Shown here in pieces: positions 53,545-61,268 of a stretch of DNA of 64,000 bases (within the stretch, counting starts at the first letter, position 1; each line of letters begins with the position of its first letter). A program made the translations under genes and the position numbers. Under the pieces are notes generated by a model. The model was not told the DNA's origin and did not search any database. It saw only the letters and a program-made list of their open reading frames with translations. The DNA is from Corynebacterium bouchesdurhonense (lineage in GTDB: Bacteria; Actinomycetota; Actinomycetes; Mycobacteriales; Mycobacteriaceae): contig NZ_LT546028.1 of assembly GCF_900078305.2 (NCBI RefSeq), positions 1,216,967 through 1,280,966 on the forward strand, given 5' to 3'.

Positions 53545-53934
53545 ATGTGGATCGGAGAACTCGCCGAGAGGGCGGGCACTACCGCGAAGACCCTTCGCTT
53601 CTACGAGGAACAGGGCCTTCTGCCCCCGACCGAGCGCACGCCGTCCGGATACCGCGACTACGCGCCCGAGACGGTCGCTCGGATCGACTTCATCCACCGC
53701 GGCCAGGCCGCGGGCCTCACCCTCGCCCAGATCCGCCAGATCCTCGACATCCGCGACGGCGGCCATGCGCCCTGCGAGCACGTGCGCGACCTGCTTGACG
53801 TGCGCCTCGCTGAGATCGAGCAGCAGATCGCGCAGCTCTCCGTGCTGCGCGACACTATCGCGGACCTTAGCCAGGACGCCGCGCACCCGGATCCTGAAAC
53901 GTGCAGCACCGATCAAGTGTGTAGGTACTTGTAG
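53545..53934 (+). CDS. merR: MerR mercury-responsive regulator (operon 1)
   Basis: The 129-residue regulator has the N-terminal winged helix (MWIGELAERAGTTAKTLRFYEEQGLL) and the dimer helix, with the Hg ligands expected at Cys77, Cys120 and Cys126 (GGHAPCEHV and PETCSTDQVC). It should sense Hg(II) and switch on the divergent merA. From codon 59 the nucleotides are identical to the second merR (59905-60294). Confidence 0.93.
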   Translation: MWIGELAERAGTTAKTLRFYEEQGLLPPTERTPSGYRDYAPETVARIDFIHRGQAAGLTLAQIRQILDIRDGGHAPCEHVRDLLDVRLAEIEQQIAQLSVLRDTIADLSQDAAHPDPETCSTDQVCRYL

Positions 53935-54284
53935 ACGGCGGGAGTCAATGACTCAAACGCTACAACCCCGATATGCGCTAGCGCATGTCGATGCCGCCGG
54001 TGCCCACCTCGATGATTTTGGTGGTGGCCGCGATAGCACATAGCAGCGGCATCGGGGCGGAGGCCTGCAGCGCGAAGTGGTGGACTCGGAAGGACGCGTT
54101 GTTCACGCCGATTTCGTCCGCAGCCTGGGTGATCTCCAGACGAGTCTTGGCGATCTTTTCCGCAGATGGCCCGCACTAGCTGCCGAAGGCGTAATGCCCG
54201 AAGCTTAAGAAGCCGAACGCTTTCATTGGATAACACTTCTTTTGATGGTGTTAACGAGAGGGAGTAACTTTGCAACGACATACC
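53719..54284. repeat. 566-bp direct repeat, copy 1
   Basis: Runs from inside merR1, through a flavin-oxidoreductase fragment, to the first codons of the SMR gene. It matches 60079-60644 at 562 of 566 bases; offset is exactly 6360. All four differences are A or T in this copy. The copies differ sharply outside these limits. Confidence 0.95.
53978..54226 (-). pseudogene. Fragment of LLM-class flavin-dependent oxidoreductase, copy 1
   Basis: The reading frame begins MKAFGFLSFGHYAFGS, continues CGPSAEKIAKTRLEITQAADEIGV, ASFRVHHFALQASAPMPLL and ends after IEVGTGGIDMR, matching the first 82 residues of luciferase-like monooxygenases. The rest of the gene is lost. In this copy a TAG interrupts the frame after residue 16. 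Confidence 0.85.
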
Positions 54285-54598
54285 TCGCAGGCGCCATCTT
54301 GTCCGAAGTCGTCGCGACCATGTCGCTACGAGCCTCCGACGGTGGCCGGGTGAAGAAATGGTTCATCGGCGTCATCGCGGGGTATCTCGTGGCGTTCGTC
54401 GCCTTAAGTCTCGCCTTGGCCGACGGCATGGCCCTTGGCGTCGCCTACGGCATCTGGGCAGCATCCGGCGTAGCTCTCACCGCGATCCTCGCCCGGGTCA
54501 TCTTCCACGAACCCCTCACCCGAACCATGGCCCTCGGCATCCTCCTCATCGCCGTCGGAGTTCTCACCGTTGAACTCGGCGCCAACTTGGCGAACTGA
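54245..54598 (+). CDS. Small multidrug resistance (SMR) efflux protein
   Basis: The 117-residue protein has four membrane helices: YLAGAILSEVVATMSLRASDGG with the essential Glu, VKKWFIGVIAGYLVAFVALSLAL, MALGVAYGIWAASGVALTAILAR, and TMALGILLIAVGVLTVELGAN. SMR dimers export quaternary ammonium compounds with protons. The N terminus MVLTRGSNFATT is unusual and lies in the duplicated segment, so the true start may be altered. The repeat ends within TY-LAG. Confidence 0.85.
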   Translation: MVLTRGSNFATTYLAGAILSEVVATMSLRASDGGRVKKWFIGVIAGYLVAFVALSLALADGMALGVAYGIWAASGVALTAILARVIFHEPLTRTMALGILLIAVGVLTVELGANLAN

Positions 54599-54673
54599 CG
54601 CATTTTCGCAGGTAAACCAGGCAGATTGGTGTGCCCCAGGTGCACCACGAGGCGCACAGACAAAGGCTCCCCA

Positions 54674-55018
54674 ATGAGCGCCTGTGGGCCTAGCGTTGTG
54701 GATGTGATCACCTGTGTCGTCCACTACACCATCGACCCCGACCAGATCGCGGCCTTTGAACAGTTCGCCCGCGCTTGGATGCGGCATGTCGACGAACACG
54801 GCGGCACCCACCACGGGTACTACCTACCCGCGGAAGGTGTGAGTGACCGTGCGGAATCCCTGTTCAGCTTCCCCAGCCTGGCTGCCTACGAGCAGTACCG
54901 CACCTTGTTCGGCACCCACCCGGACTTCATCGCCGCTGACCGGATTCGAGACGAGTCCGGGTGCGTCCTGCGGTACGAGCGCACCTTCATGCGGCCGCTC
55001 CTACCCCAGGGACACTGA
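54674..55018 (+). CDS. NIPSNAP family protein
   Basis: The 114-residue protein contains ITCVVHYTIDPDQIAAFEQFARAWMRHVDEHGGTHHGYYLP, SLFSFPSLAAYEQYRTLFGTHPDF and VLRYERTFMRPLL, the single-domain NIPSNAP (ferredoxin-like dimer) pattern. ATG 54674 follows AAAGG; GTG 54704 is an alternative that would begin directly at the domain. It follows the SMR gene by 75 bases. Function unknown; such genes commonly occur in resistance islands. Confidence 0.75.
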   Translation: MSACGPSVVDVITCVVHYTIDPDQIAAFEQFARAWMRHVDEHGGTHHGYYLPAEGVSDRAESLFSFPSLAAYEQYRTLFGTHPDFIAADRIRDESGCVLRYERTFMRPLLPQGH

Positions 55019-55246
55019 AAGGGACTCCGGCAGCACGCTCGGCACAACCCACAACGCCGCAGGTCAGCGCGTACAGATGGGTGTACCCCAAAAGCCTCAT
55101 GTCTCGATTATGCCTCACAAACCCCTACCGAGCACCACCCTGCGACAACTTAGGGCGAGACGCTTTAGTGAGACGGGGAGGAGGCCAATTGCCCCTTGAA
55201 ACGGTCTCACATTCCAGTTCCTGCCGGGTGTCTCATAAAACTTTAG
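55019..55246. other. Non-coding stretch before the IS481 remnant
   Basis: No gene is visible. The text shows AT-richer segments (CTCATGTCTCGATTATGCCTC near 55097) and GAGACG/CGTCTC-like short inverted bits that could be old transposon ends, but nothing is recognisable. Confidence 0.4.
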
Positions 55247-55484
55247 GTTTTCAGGACGCTCCGCGACCGCTAGTGGGCCATATAAGTGAGTCGGGTGTGG
55301 TCATCGACAGCGGCATGGACGTGGTCGAACCCGATCGGGTCTTCCGGTCGCGGATCGGTCGTGGACTCGCCAACCGCCGCTGTCGGGGATGCGGCTGAGT
55401 TTCTTCACATCGATATGGATGAGCTTGCCTGGCCACCAGCAACGCTCTCGCATGCGTGGTCAAGCGGGCGTTACCGTTGGGCAT
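55247..55484 (-). mobile_element. IS481-family transposase remnant
   Basis: Fragments in several frames: MPNGNARLTTHARALLVAR at the start (55484), then after an internal deletion GKLIHIDVKKLSRIPDSGGWRVHDR, then FDHVHAAVDDHTRLTYMAH and a stop. This is the IS481 order with most of the helix-turn-helix region and the DDE core lost. Two or more frameshifts make it inactive. Confidence 0.8.
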
Positions 55485-55486
55485 AG

Positions 55487-55536
55487 AGGCCTCCTGGCAG
55501 TGAAGAACTAGACAGCTCCACTAAGCCAGGAGGCCT
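55487..55536. repeat. 12-base inverted repeat at the IS481 remnant's 5' side
   Basis: AGGCCTCCTGGC (55487-55498) and GCCAGGAGGCCT (55525-55536) are perfect complements with 26 bases between. It lies immediately upstream of the transposase start and could be a hairpin of the IS leader or one terminal repeat. Confidence 0.6.
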
Positions 55537-55808
55537 AGCTATTTCACAAGACCGAAAGTGCCACCAACGTCACGGTCGAGTACAACTAGTGGGTGTCACT
55601 GTGGCTTTCCGAAGTCCACCACACTGACGTTCCCGTCATTGCGGGGGGCGGTACAGAGGGCTCCTGACGGATTGCCCGAAGTCCTCTGCACGAATTGACT
55701 TCCGGCCTGATGCCGCTGTACCAACCTGTCCTGATAGGCGGGCGCCTCGTTTGCCAGAAGATGGGCAAGGTTCCCTCTCCCCCTTGCTTTTTGGGAGTCC
55801 TCGGCCAG
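55537..55808. other. Intergenic stretch before ccdA
   Basis: Short of a minus-strand open frame of about 60 codons (55586-55768) with no recognisable domain, nothing is seen. The T-rich TTGCTTTTTGG near 55780 is on the wrong side for a terminator of ccdA unless paired with distant GC arms. Confidence 0.35.
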
Positions 55809-56765
55809 CTACGGGATCGTGCCTGGCCGGTCCTCGGTCGAGTTGTTGTCCGGAGTTGGTGTGCAGCAGTCGGGTTCCCCGCTTTGCCCGGGGCCCTCGC
55901 CTGTGGGCGGCGTTCCCTGTCTGATGCGCAGTCTCCTGCGCCGGTTGAGGGCGGCCAATGCCGATGCGAGCACCACGGCTGCGGCGAGGGCTGCGATCAG
56001 GGCGCTGTTGTCGCTGATCCAGGCGCTGGCGGCGGCTGACCATACGGCGAGGCTGTTGGCCTGTGCGGTTCCGCCGGTGGCGGCGGGATACCAATACCAG
56101 CTGAGGTAGGCGCCGGTTATGGTGAGGATGAAGGCGGCGATGCGGTTGCTGTGCTTGGCCAGGCCGGTGATTCTTCGCCCGAGGGCGGCCCCGGCGATGG
56201 ACGTGCCTGCCGAAACGAGCATCAGGACAGTGGCCGAGCCTGCGGCGTAGGCGGCGAAGACCGCGAGCAGCCCGGCGTAGCTGGCGACGGCCTGGGCTTG
56301 GGCGATCACGGCCAGGAACACCCCGAGGGTGCAGCCGAGGGATGCTGCGGCGTATCCGACCCCGAAGGCCACCATGCGCCCGGTTTTGTGCCCTGCCCCT
56401 GCGGCTTCTTGTGTGCGGGGTTTCGTGGCCCAGGCCGGCAGACGGAGCCGTGGTGTGAGTCCGGTGAGCATGGCCAGGCCCAGCAGGAGAAGGATCACCC
56501 CGGTGGCCATTCCCAGCCAGGGCGCTGCGCTGATCAGGGTCCTGGCGCCCGCGCTGACGATCAGCCCGAAGGCTGCGAGGGTCCCGGCGAAGCCGAGGCT
56601 GAGCGCGAGCCCGGCCCGGAGCCCGTGGGCCAGACGCAGCGCGAGCGGGCGCGTCCGGGCGTCCCCGATGGTCTGGGCTATCCAGGCGGGCAGGAGGGCG
56701 AAACCGCAGGGATTGACCGGGGCAATCATTCCAGCGGCGAAGGCCAGGGCAAGCAGGGCTGTCAT
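55809..56765 (-). CDS. ccdA: CcdA-type membrane thiol-electron carrier of the mer operon 2
   Basis: The 318-residue protein has six or more membrane segments with both CcdA/DsbD cysteine motifs: APVNPCGFALLPAWI (Cys20) and AASLGCTLGVFLAVIAQ. A Ser/Gly/Asn-rich, Cys-Cys-containing tail follows (EPDCCTPTPDNN). CcdA passes electrons from cytoplasmic thioredoxin to extracytoplasmic thiol proteins. Overlap with the thioredoxin-like lipoprotein (ATGA) and position in the mer operon suggest it keeps mercury-handling thiols reduced. Confidence 0.88.
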   Translation of the reverse strand: MTALLALAFAAGMIAPVNPCGFALLPAWIAQTIGDARTRPLALRLAHGLRAGLALSLGFAGTLAAFGLIVSAGARTLISAAPWLGMATGVILLLLGLAMLTGLTPRLRLPAWATKPRTQEAAGAGHKTGRMVAFGVGYAAASLGCTLGVFLAVIAQAQAVASYAGLLAVFAAYAAGSATVLMLVSAGTSIAGAALGRRITGLAKHSNRIAAFILTITGAYLSWYWYPAATGGTAQANSLAVWSAAASAWISDNSALIAALAAAVVLASALAALNRRRRLRIRQGTPPTGEGPGQSGEPDCCTPTPDNNSTEDRPGTIP

Positions 56766-57325
56766 TGGGCACCGGCCTTGGTGAGTTCTTCTTGGATCTT
56801 TTCCGCAGACGGGTCGGTGGCCCGGAAGGTAACGTCACCCTTCGCGTCGACCACCACCAGGGTGCTTATGGAGGTGACCTTGTACCGGGTGGTCAGTGTG
56901 GCCCCGGTGTCGATGACGGCAGGGAGCTCAGGGGCCTTGATGTAATCGCGGAATCCGTTGATGGTCTCCTTCGGTTCTCGGGGGTCCACGTCCACCAGGA
57001 GGTAGTCGGCCGAGCTTCCCAGGGCCGTGGAGGCCTTGTTCAGGGAATCGGCCCCTTCCACACACTCACCGCATCCGACAGAGAAGAAGAACAGTGCTGC
57101 GGGCTTACCGTCCGGGATGGTCCGGGTAGTGCCGTCAATGTCGGAGACCGTAACAGCAACGGCACCGGCCGCGTCGGGCGACGAACCGCCTGGCGCGGCC
57201 GACGGGCCGCTCGGTGAGCTGGCGCAGGCGGTTGTCAGTGCCATGACCGCTGCCAGAAACAGGGCGGAGGCGAGGTGCCTGGGCCGGGGAACGGACAGAG
57301 AACGGCGGGATCTCGGGTATGTCAT
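56762..57325 (-). CDS. TlpA/ResA-like thioredoxin-fold lipoprotein of mer operon 2
   Basis: The 187-residue protein has a lipoprotein signal (LFLAAVMALTTAC, Cys34), a Gly/Ser/Ala linker, and a thioredoxin fold with KPAALFFFSVGCGECVEGADSL, CxxC at Cys85/Cys88. ATG 57325 is preferred to the open extension. Its stop overlaps the ccdA start. Paired with ccdA and merB/merA, it is plausibly an extracytoplasmic thiol protein that binds or delivers mercury. Function by context only. Confidence 0.8.
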   Translation of the reverse strand: MTYPRSRRSLSVPRPRHLASALFLAAVMALTTACASSPSGPSAAPGGSSPDAAGAVAVTVSDIDGTTRTIPDGKPAALFFFSVGCGECVEGADSLNKASTALGSSADYLLVDVDPREPKETINGFRDYIKAPELPAVIDTGATLTTRYKVTSISTLVVVDAKGDVTFRATDPSAEKIQEELTKAGAQ

Positions 57326-57357
57326 GGTGTCTGGTGGTTCCTTCCAGGAATGGGGAC

Positions 57358-57669
57358 TCAGGCGGTGCGGTGGTGCTCGGGGGATGCGGGAGGGCAGCAG
57401 TCGTCGGTCCTGCGGCGTTTTCGCTGCCTGGTGACGGCGATGATCCCGGCCAGGAGCACCGTGGCGGCCGCGAGTAACACGAGGGGATTTGAGAAGAATC
57501 CGGCGATCGCGCCGAGGGCTCCGGCGGCGATGAGGATGGGTCCTGCGCAGCACAGGATCATGGCCGCTGCTATGCCGATTCCTGCGGCCAGTGTGTGGTA
57601 TCGCCCGGGGCGACCGGTCTGCCGGACGGGTTGATGGCCGGTGTCTGGCTGTTCTGGGTGCTGGGTCAT
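57358..57669 (-). CDS. Small Cys-rich membrane protein (MerT-like) of mer operon 2
   Basis: The 103-residue protein has two membrane segments with CC in the first (AAGIGIAAAMILCCAGPILIAAGALG), then FFSNPLVLLAAATVLLAGIIAV, and ends with Arg/Lys and CC (RRRTDDCCPP). It resembles the small protein next to merA in operon 1, and both could transport or shuttle Hg(II). It is 14 bases downstream of merB and 32 upstream of the thioredoxin-like gene. Confidence 0.6.
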   Translation of the reverse strand: MTQHPEQPDTGHQPVRQTGRPGRYHTLAAGIGIAAAMILCCAGPILIAAGALGAIAGFFSNPLVLLAAATVLLAGIIAVTRQRKRRRTDDCCPPASPEHHRTA

Positions 57670-57683
57670 GTCATGTCTAAAGC

Positions 57684-58337
57684 TCAGCAGCAGGAGTCCT
57701 GCGCCGCGGGGGCCCGCGTGGCGGCCGCGGCGAGGAAGGCGGCGGCCATGGCGGCACCGGCCCGGTGTGCCGCCTCGATGTCCAGGACTTCGCCGTCGGG
57801 ATGGGAATCCAACCACGGCTGGGCGTCCTCGCGGGAGGCGAAGTAGTGGACCTGGTTGCAGAACGATGACCGCACCGGCCCCGTGCCCGGGTGGCTGATG
57901 ATGGACACGACGGCGGTGGCCGGCTGCACGGAGGTCACCGTGCCGTCCGCGCCCGTCATCACCCGGATGAGGGTCCCGCTACCCGGGGAGGTCGACTCAA
58001 TGGTTGCGGCCTTCCCGATCAGGGCCGGGAAGAAGAGGGTGTCCAGGGCGCACCAGGTGTAGAGCTGTTCCCCGGCCAGGGTGAAGCGATGCGGGGTGGG
58101 CCGCATCGTCAGGGCCAGGCCGATGATGCGGCCCTCGTCGTCGTACTCGGTGTCCGGGACGGCGGCCAGTCCCTGCCGGACCGTGTCTTCGCTCCGGCCA
58201 CTGGCGGTGGCCAGTTCGGCGACCGTGACGGGCTCGCCCTCGGCCAGGAGCCGCAGCAGCGGCATGAACAATTCCGGGTCTATTCCGGAGCGCGCGGGGG
58301 ACAACAGATAGGTGAGGGCCTGGTCGGTGGCGGTCAT
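57684..58337 (-). CDS. merB: Alkylmercury lyase MerB
   Basis: The 217-residue enzyme cleaves the carbon-mercury bond of organomercurials to Hg(II). The catalytic residues align: Cys96 in YTWCALDTLFFPALIG, Asp99, and Cys160 in SSFCNQVHYF. An N-terminal winged-helix-like region precedes them. It ends AQDSCC, with extra Cys that may pass Hg to MerA. It lies between merA2 and the small membrane protein, making this a broad-spectrum mercury operon. Confidence 0.93.
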   Translation of the reverse strand: MTATDQALTYLLSPARSGIDPELFMPLLRLLAEGEPVTVAELATASGRSEDTVRQGLAAVPDTEYDDEGRIIGLALTMRPTPHRFTLAGEQLYTWCALDTLFFPALIGKAATIESTSPGSGTLIRVMTGADGTVTSVQPATAVVSIISHPGTGPVRSSFCNQVHYFASREDAQPWLDSHPDGEVLDIEAAHRAGAAMAAAFLAAAATRAPAAQDSCC

Positions 58338-58371
58338 GGCATTCCTTTGCTTCGGTAGTGGGGGCTGCAGC

Positions 58372-59796
58372 TCAGGCGCAGCAGGAGAGCTTGGAGACGT
58401 CGGTGGTGAAGGCCTTGGCGGCGATCCTGATGCCCTCGGCCATCGTCAGGTAGGGGCACCAGGCGGCGGCGACCTGCGCGGTGGTCATGCCCGCTTCGAG
58501 GATGTAGACGCCGGCGGCGGCGATTTCCCCGGCGTCCTTGGCCACCGCGGAGAGGCCCAGGATCCGTCCGGTGTCGCGGTCCGCGACAACCTTGATGAAG
58601 CCGCGGGTGTCGCGGTTGACCACGGCTCGCGGCACGTACTCCAGGGGGAGGACCCGGCACTCGCAGCTGATCCCGGCGGCGACAGCTTCCTTTTCCGTCA
58701 TCCCGACCGCCCCGATGGCGGGACTGGTGAAGGTGACCCGGGGCAGGTGCCGGTAGTCGACCTCGGCCAGGGCATCGGTGAACGCATTGTCCACGGCCAG
58801 GGCGCCGTGGGCCGCTGCGACGTAAACGAACTCCCGATGGCCGGTCGCGTCCCCGGCGGCCCAAACCCGCGGGTTGGACGTGGCCAGGCGGGAATCGACC
58901 ACGATCTCGCCGGATGCGCCGGTCTTCACCCCGACGGCGTCAAGGTCCAGTCCCTCGGTCACCGGGCGGCGGCCCAGTGCCACGAGGATGTGGGAAGCGC
59001 GGAACACCTCCTCGTCCCCGGCCACGTTTGCCGTCACCGAGACCCCGTCCGGGCCGGAGGCCACGGAGTCGGCCATGGCCCGCCGGACCACCCGGATCCC
59101 CTCGTCGGCGAACACCCCCGCCAACGCCTTGGATGCCTCCGGTTCCTCCTGCGAGGCCAACCGGGAACGGACCAGCATGGTCACCCGGGAGCCCAGCCGG
59201 GAGAAAAGCTGTGCCATCTCCAGGGCAACATAGCCTCCGCCCAGGATCAGCATTGATTCGGGCACCTCGTCCAGTTCCATCGCCGTCGTCGAGGTCAGGT
59301 ACCCGGCCTCGGCCAGTCCGGGAACGGGGGGCACGTAGGGTGCGGAGCCAGTGGCCACGAGGTAGTGCCCGGCCTCGATCGTTCTCACTGCACCATCCGG
59401 GGAGATCACCCGGAGCAGCGGTGCGTCCTGGGTTCCGGTGAACGACGCGTCCCCCGAGATCATCGTCCACCCGTAGTCCGCGGCCAGATCGACGTACTTC
59501 TCCGTGCGCATGCTTTCAACCAGCGCGGCCTTGCCCTGAATCAGGGCCGGCATGTCCACCGGGCCCGCCGAGGCCGCCACCCCAGGGAAGCGGGCCGAAT
59601 CCAACGCCACGTGGCGGGCCTCCGCGGCAGCCAGGAGCGCCTTCGACGGGACGCAGCCCGTGTTCACGCATGTCCCGCCCACGGTGCCGCGCTCCACCAT
59701 CACGACGCGCTTGCCCAGCCCGGTGGCCCGGATCGCGGCCGCAAACGCTCCGCCGCCGGAACCAATAATCGCCAGATCGAACTTTTCGTTTGTCAT
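58372..59796 (-). CDS. merA: Mercuric reductase (operon 2)
   Basis: The 474-residue flavoprotein is complete: GSGGGAFAAA, GTVGGTCVNTGCVPSK with Cys43/Cys48, PRVTFTSPAIGAVGMTE, and the C-terminal LSCCA pair. It is clearly a relative of MerA1 but differs throughout, so the two operons came from different sources. ATG 59796 is preferred to TTG 59823. Divergent from merR2 with a MerR operator. Confidence 0.95.
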   Translation of the reverse strand: MTNEKFDLAIIGSGGGAFAAAIRATGLGKRVVMVERGTVGGTCVNTGCVPSKALLAAAEARHVALDSARFPGVAASAGPVDMPALIQGKAALVESMRTEKYVDLAADYGWTMISGDASFTGTQDAPLLRVISPDGAVRTIEAGHYLVATGSAPYVPPVPGLAEAGYLTSTTAMELDEVPESMLILGGGYVALEMAQLFSRLGSRVTMLVRSRLASQEEPEASKALAGVFADEGIRVVRRAMADSVASGPDGVSVTANVAGDEEVFRASHILVALGRRPVTEGLDLDAVGVKTGASGEIVVDSRLATSNPRVWAAGDATGHREFVYVAAAHGALAVDNAFTDALAEVDYRHLPRVTFTSPAIGAVGMTEKEAVAAGISCECRVLPLEYVPRAVVNRDTRGFIKVVADRDTGRILGLSAVAKDAGEIAAAGVYILEAGMTTAQVAAAWCPYLTMAEGIRIAAKAFTTDVSKLSCCA

Positions 59797-59846
59797 TCCA
59801 GATGTCTCTTCCCTGTGGTTCAAAAGTTCCTATGGAACCATTGTGA

Positions 59847-59868
59847 ACCTTCCAGTACAATGGAAAGT
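59847..59868. promoter_or_regulatory. MerR operator/promoter of operon 2
   Basis: ACCTTCC-AGTACAAT-GGAAAGT is a dyad with one mismatch. On the minus strand TTGACT and TCACAA flank it with a 19-base spacer, the MerR-type layout. Confidence 0.8.
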
Positions 59869-59904
59869 CAAGTGTGGTGGCCATTGGAAGGGGAATCGGC
59901 GAAC

Positions 59905-60294
59905 ATGAGGATCGGACAGCTTGCGGAAGCAACCGGAACCACGACCAAGACCCTGCGGTTCTACGAGGAGTCGGGGCTGCTCCCTCCGGCCGAGCGATTG
60001 GCCTCCGGCTATCGGGACTACGCCGAGGATGCCGTGGGTCGGGTCGGGTTCATCCACCGGGGCCAGGCCGCCGGGCTGACCCTCGCCCAGATCCGCCAGA
60101 TCCTCGACATCCGCGACGGCGGCCATGCGCCCTGCGAGCACGTGCGCGACCTGCTTGACGTGCGCCTCGCTGAGATCGAGCAGCAGATCGCGCAGCTCTC
60201 CGTGCTGCGCGACACTATCGCGGACCTTAGCCAGGACGCCGCGCACCCGGATCCTGAAACGTGCAGCACCGATCAAGTGTGTAGGTACTTGTAG
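59905..60294 (+). CDS. merR: MerR mercury-responsive regulator (operon 2), chimeric
   Basis: The 129-residue protein has its own N-terminal HTH (MRIGQLAEATGTTTKTLRFYEES) but from codon 59 it is identical, base for base, to merR1, including the Hg ligands Cys77, Cys120 and Cys126. ATG 59905 is used; the long upstream frame is shadow of merA2. The junction is near 60079. The hybrid should still bind its own operator and sense mercury. Confidence 0.9.
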   Translation: MRIGQLAEATGTTTKTLRFYEESGLLPPAERLASGYRDYAEDAVGRVGFIHRGQAAGLTLAQIRQILDIRDGGHAPCEHVRDLLDVRLAEIEQQIAQLSVLRDTIADLSQDAAHPDPETCSTDQVCRYL

Positions 60295-60644
60295 ACGGCG
60301 GGAGTCAATGACTCAAACGCTACAACCCCGATATGCGCTAGCGCATGTCGATGCCGCCGGTGCCCACCTCGATGATTTTGGTGGTGGCCGCGATAGCACA
60401 CAGCAGCGGCATCGGGGCGGAGGCCTGCAGCGCGAAGTGGTGGACTCGGAAGGACGCGTTGCTCACGCCGATTTCGTCCGCAGCCTGGGTGATCTCCAGA
60501 CGAGTCTTGGCGATCTTTTCCGCAGATGGCCCGCACTGGCTGCCGAAGGCGTAATGCCCGAAGCTTAAGAAGCCGAACGCTTTCATTGGATAACACTCCT
60601 TTTGATGGTGTTAACGAGAGGGAGTAACTTTGCAACGACATACC
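60079..60644. repeat. 566-bp direct repeat, copy 2
   Basis: Second copy of 53719-54284 (four differences). It starts inside merR2 and stops exactly where the ychF-derived sequence begins (60645). Confidence 0.95.
60338..60586 (-). pseudogene. Fragment of LLM-class flavin-dependent oxidoreductase, copy 2
   Basis: Same 82-residue N-terminal fragment as at 53978-54226, with Gln instead of the stop at codon 17. It ends MR-stop well short of a full LLM protein. Confidence 0.85.
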
Positions 60645-60664
60645 GTCGAGTTCAAGTTCAACGT
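60645..60664 (+). repeat. Second copy of the ychF 3'-end sequence (candidate attachment core)
   Basis: GTCGAGTTCAAGTTCAACGT, identical to 51069-51088. It is followed by AACC and a TAA in the ychF frame (VEFKFNVT, stop), and 28 bases later the serine recombinase starts. Confidence 0.8.
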
Positions 60665-60691
60665 AACCTAAGGCGAGCAAGCGCTAGTCGT

Positions 60692-61103
60692 GTGACAACA
60701 CGTGCTGCCATTTACCTTCGCATCTCGCTCGATGCTGCCATGGACGGTCTTGCCATCGAGCGTCAGCGAGAAGACTGTAAAGCCATTGCAAAGCAGCGTG
60801 GCTGGACGGTCGTACACACCTATGTGGATCAGTCGATATCGGCTTCTAAGAAAGACGTGGAACGTCCCGACTACGACGCGATGGTCGCTAGTTTTAAGCG
60901 AGGCGAGCTAGACACGATTGTTTGCTAGGACTTGGATCGTCTAACACGACAGCCGGCGCAGATCGAGTGGACCGACAGAGCGGAAGAGCACGGGTTGAAG
61001 CTTGTTACCGCGAATGGTGATGGGGACCTCCGTACTGACGGAGGCCGGATGTTCGCGCGCATCGAGGCGGCCGTAGCACGCAGTGAAGTCGAGTGTAAAG
61101 GGG
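60692..61103 (+). pseudogene. Serine recombinase (integrase/resolvase), nonsense-interrupted and truncated
   Basis: GTG 60692 begins TTRAAIYLRISLDAAMDG with the catalytic Ser of the resolvase domain, followed by LAIERQREDCKAIAKQRGWTVV and DYDAMVASFKRGELDTIVC, then a TAG at 60926, and resumes in frame with DLDRLTRQPAQIE, LKLVTANGDGDLRTDGGRMFARIEAAVARSEV. TGG to TAG would explain the stop. The large C-terminal zinc-ribbon region is replaced by an IS3 fragment. It sits next to the second ychF core. Confidence 0.88.
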
Positions 61104-61268
61104 CTAGGTTGATCGGTGTGCATCATCCACCCAGGTTCAGGCGCACACGTTTTAATCGCCTGAGCTAAGGATTCGGCGGTCAACGCTGTCGTCGGCGAGG
61201 TAGCCACGGTGTGGGCAACGATTGAACGGTCGAACAGGTCCATCACAGGTGACAGGTAGACTCTCCTC
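61104..61268 (-). mobile_element. IS3-family transposase (OrfB) fragment
   Basis: Minus-strand frame RVYLSPVMDLFDRSIVAHTV, then ATSPTTALTAESLAQAIKT and GWMMHTDQ, matching the rve core VMDxxxRxIVxW...HSDQ of IS3-family OrfB. Both ends are cut: on one side by the recombinase, on the other by a lipoprotein fragment. Confidence 0.8.

Noticed and set aside
55097..55230. Tn3-type res site or inverted repeat
   Set aside because: The AT-rich text vaguely resembles resolvase sites, but no dyad of correct spacing or adjacent transposase is visible.
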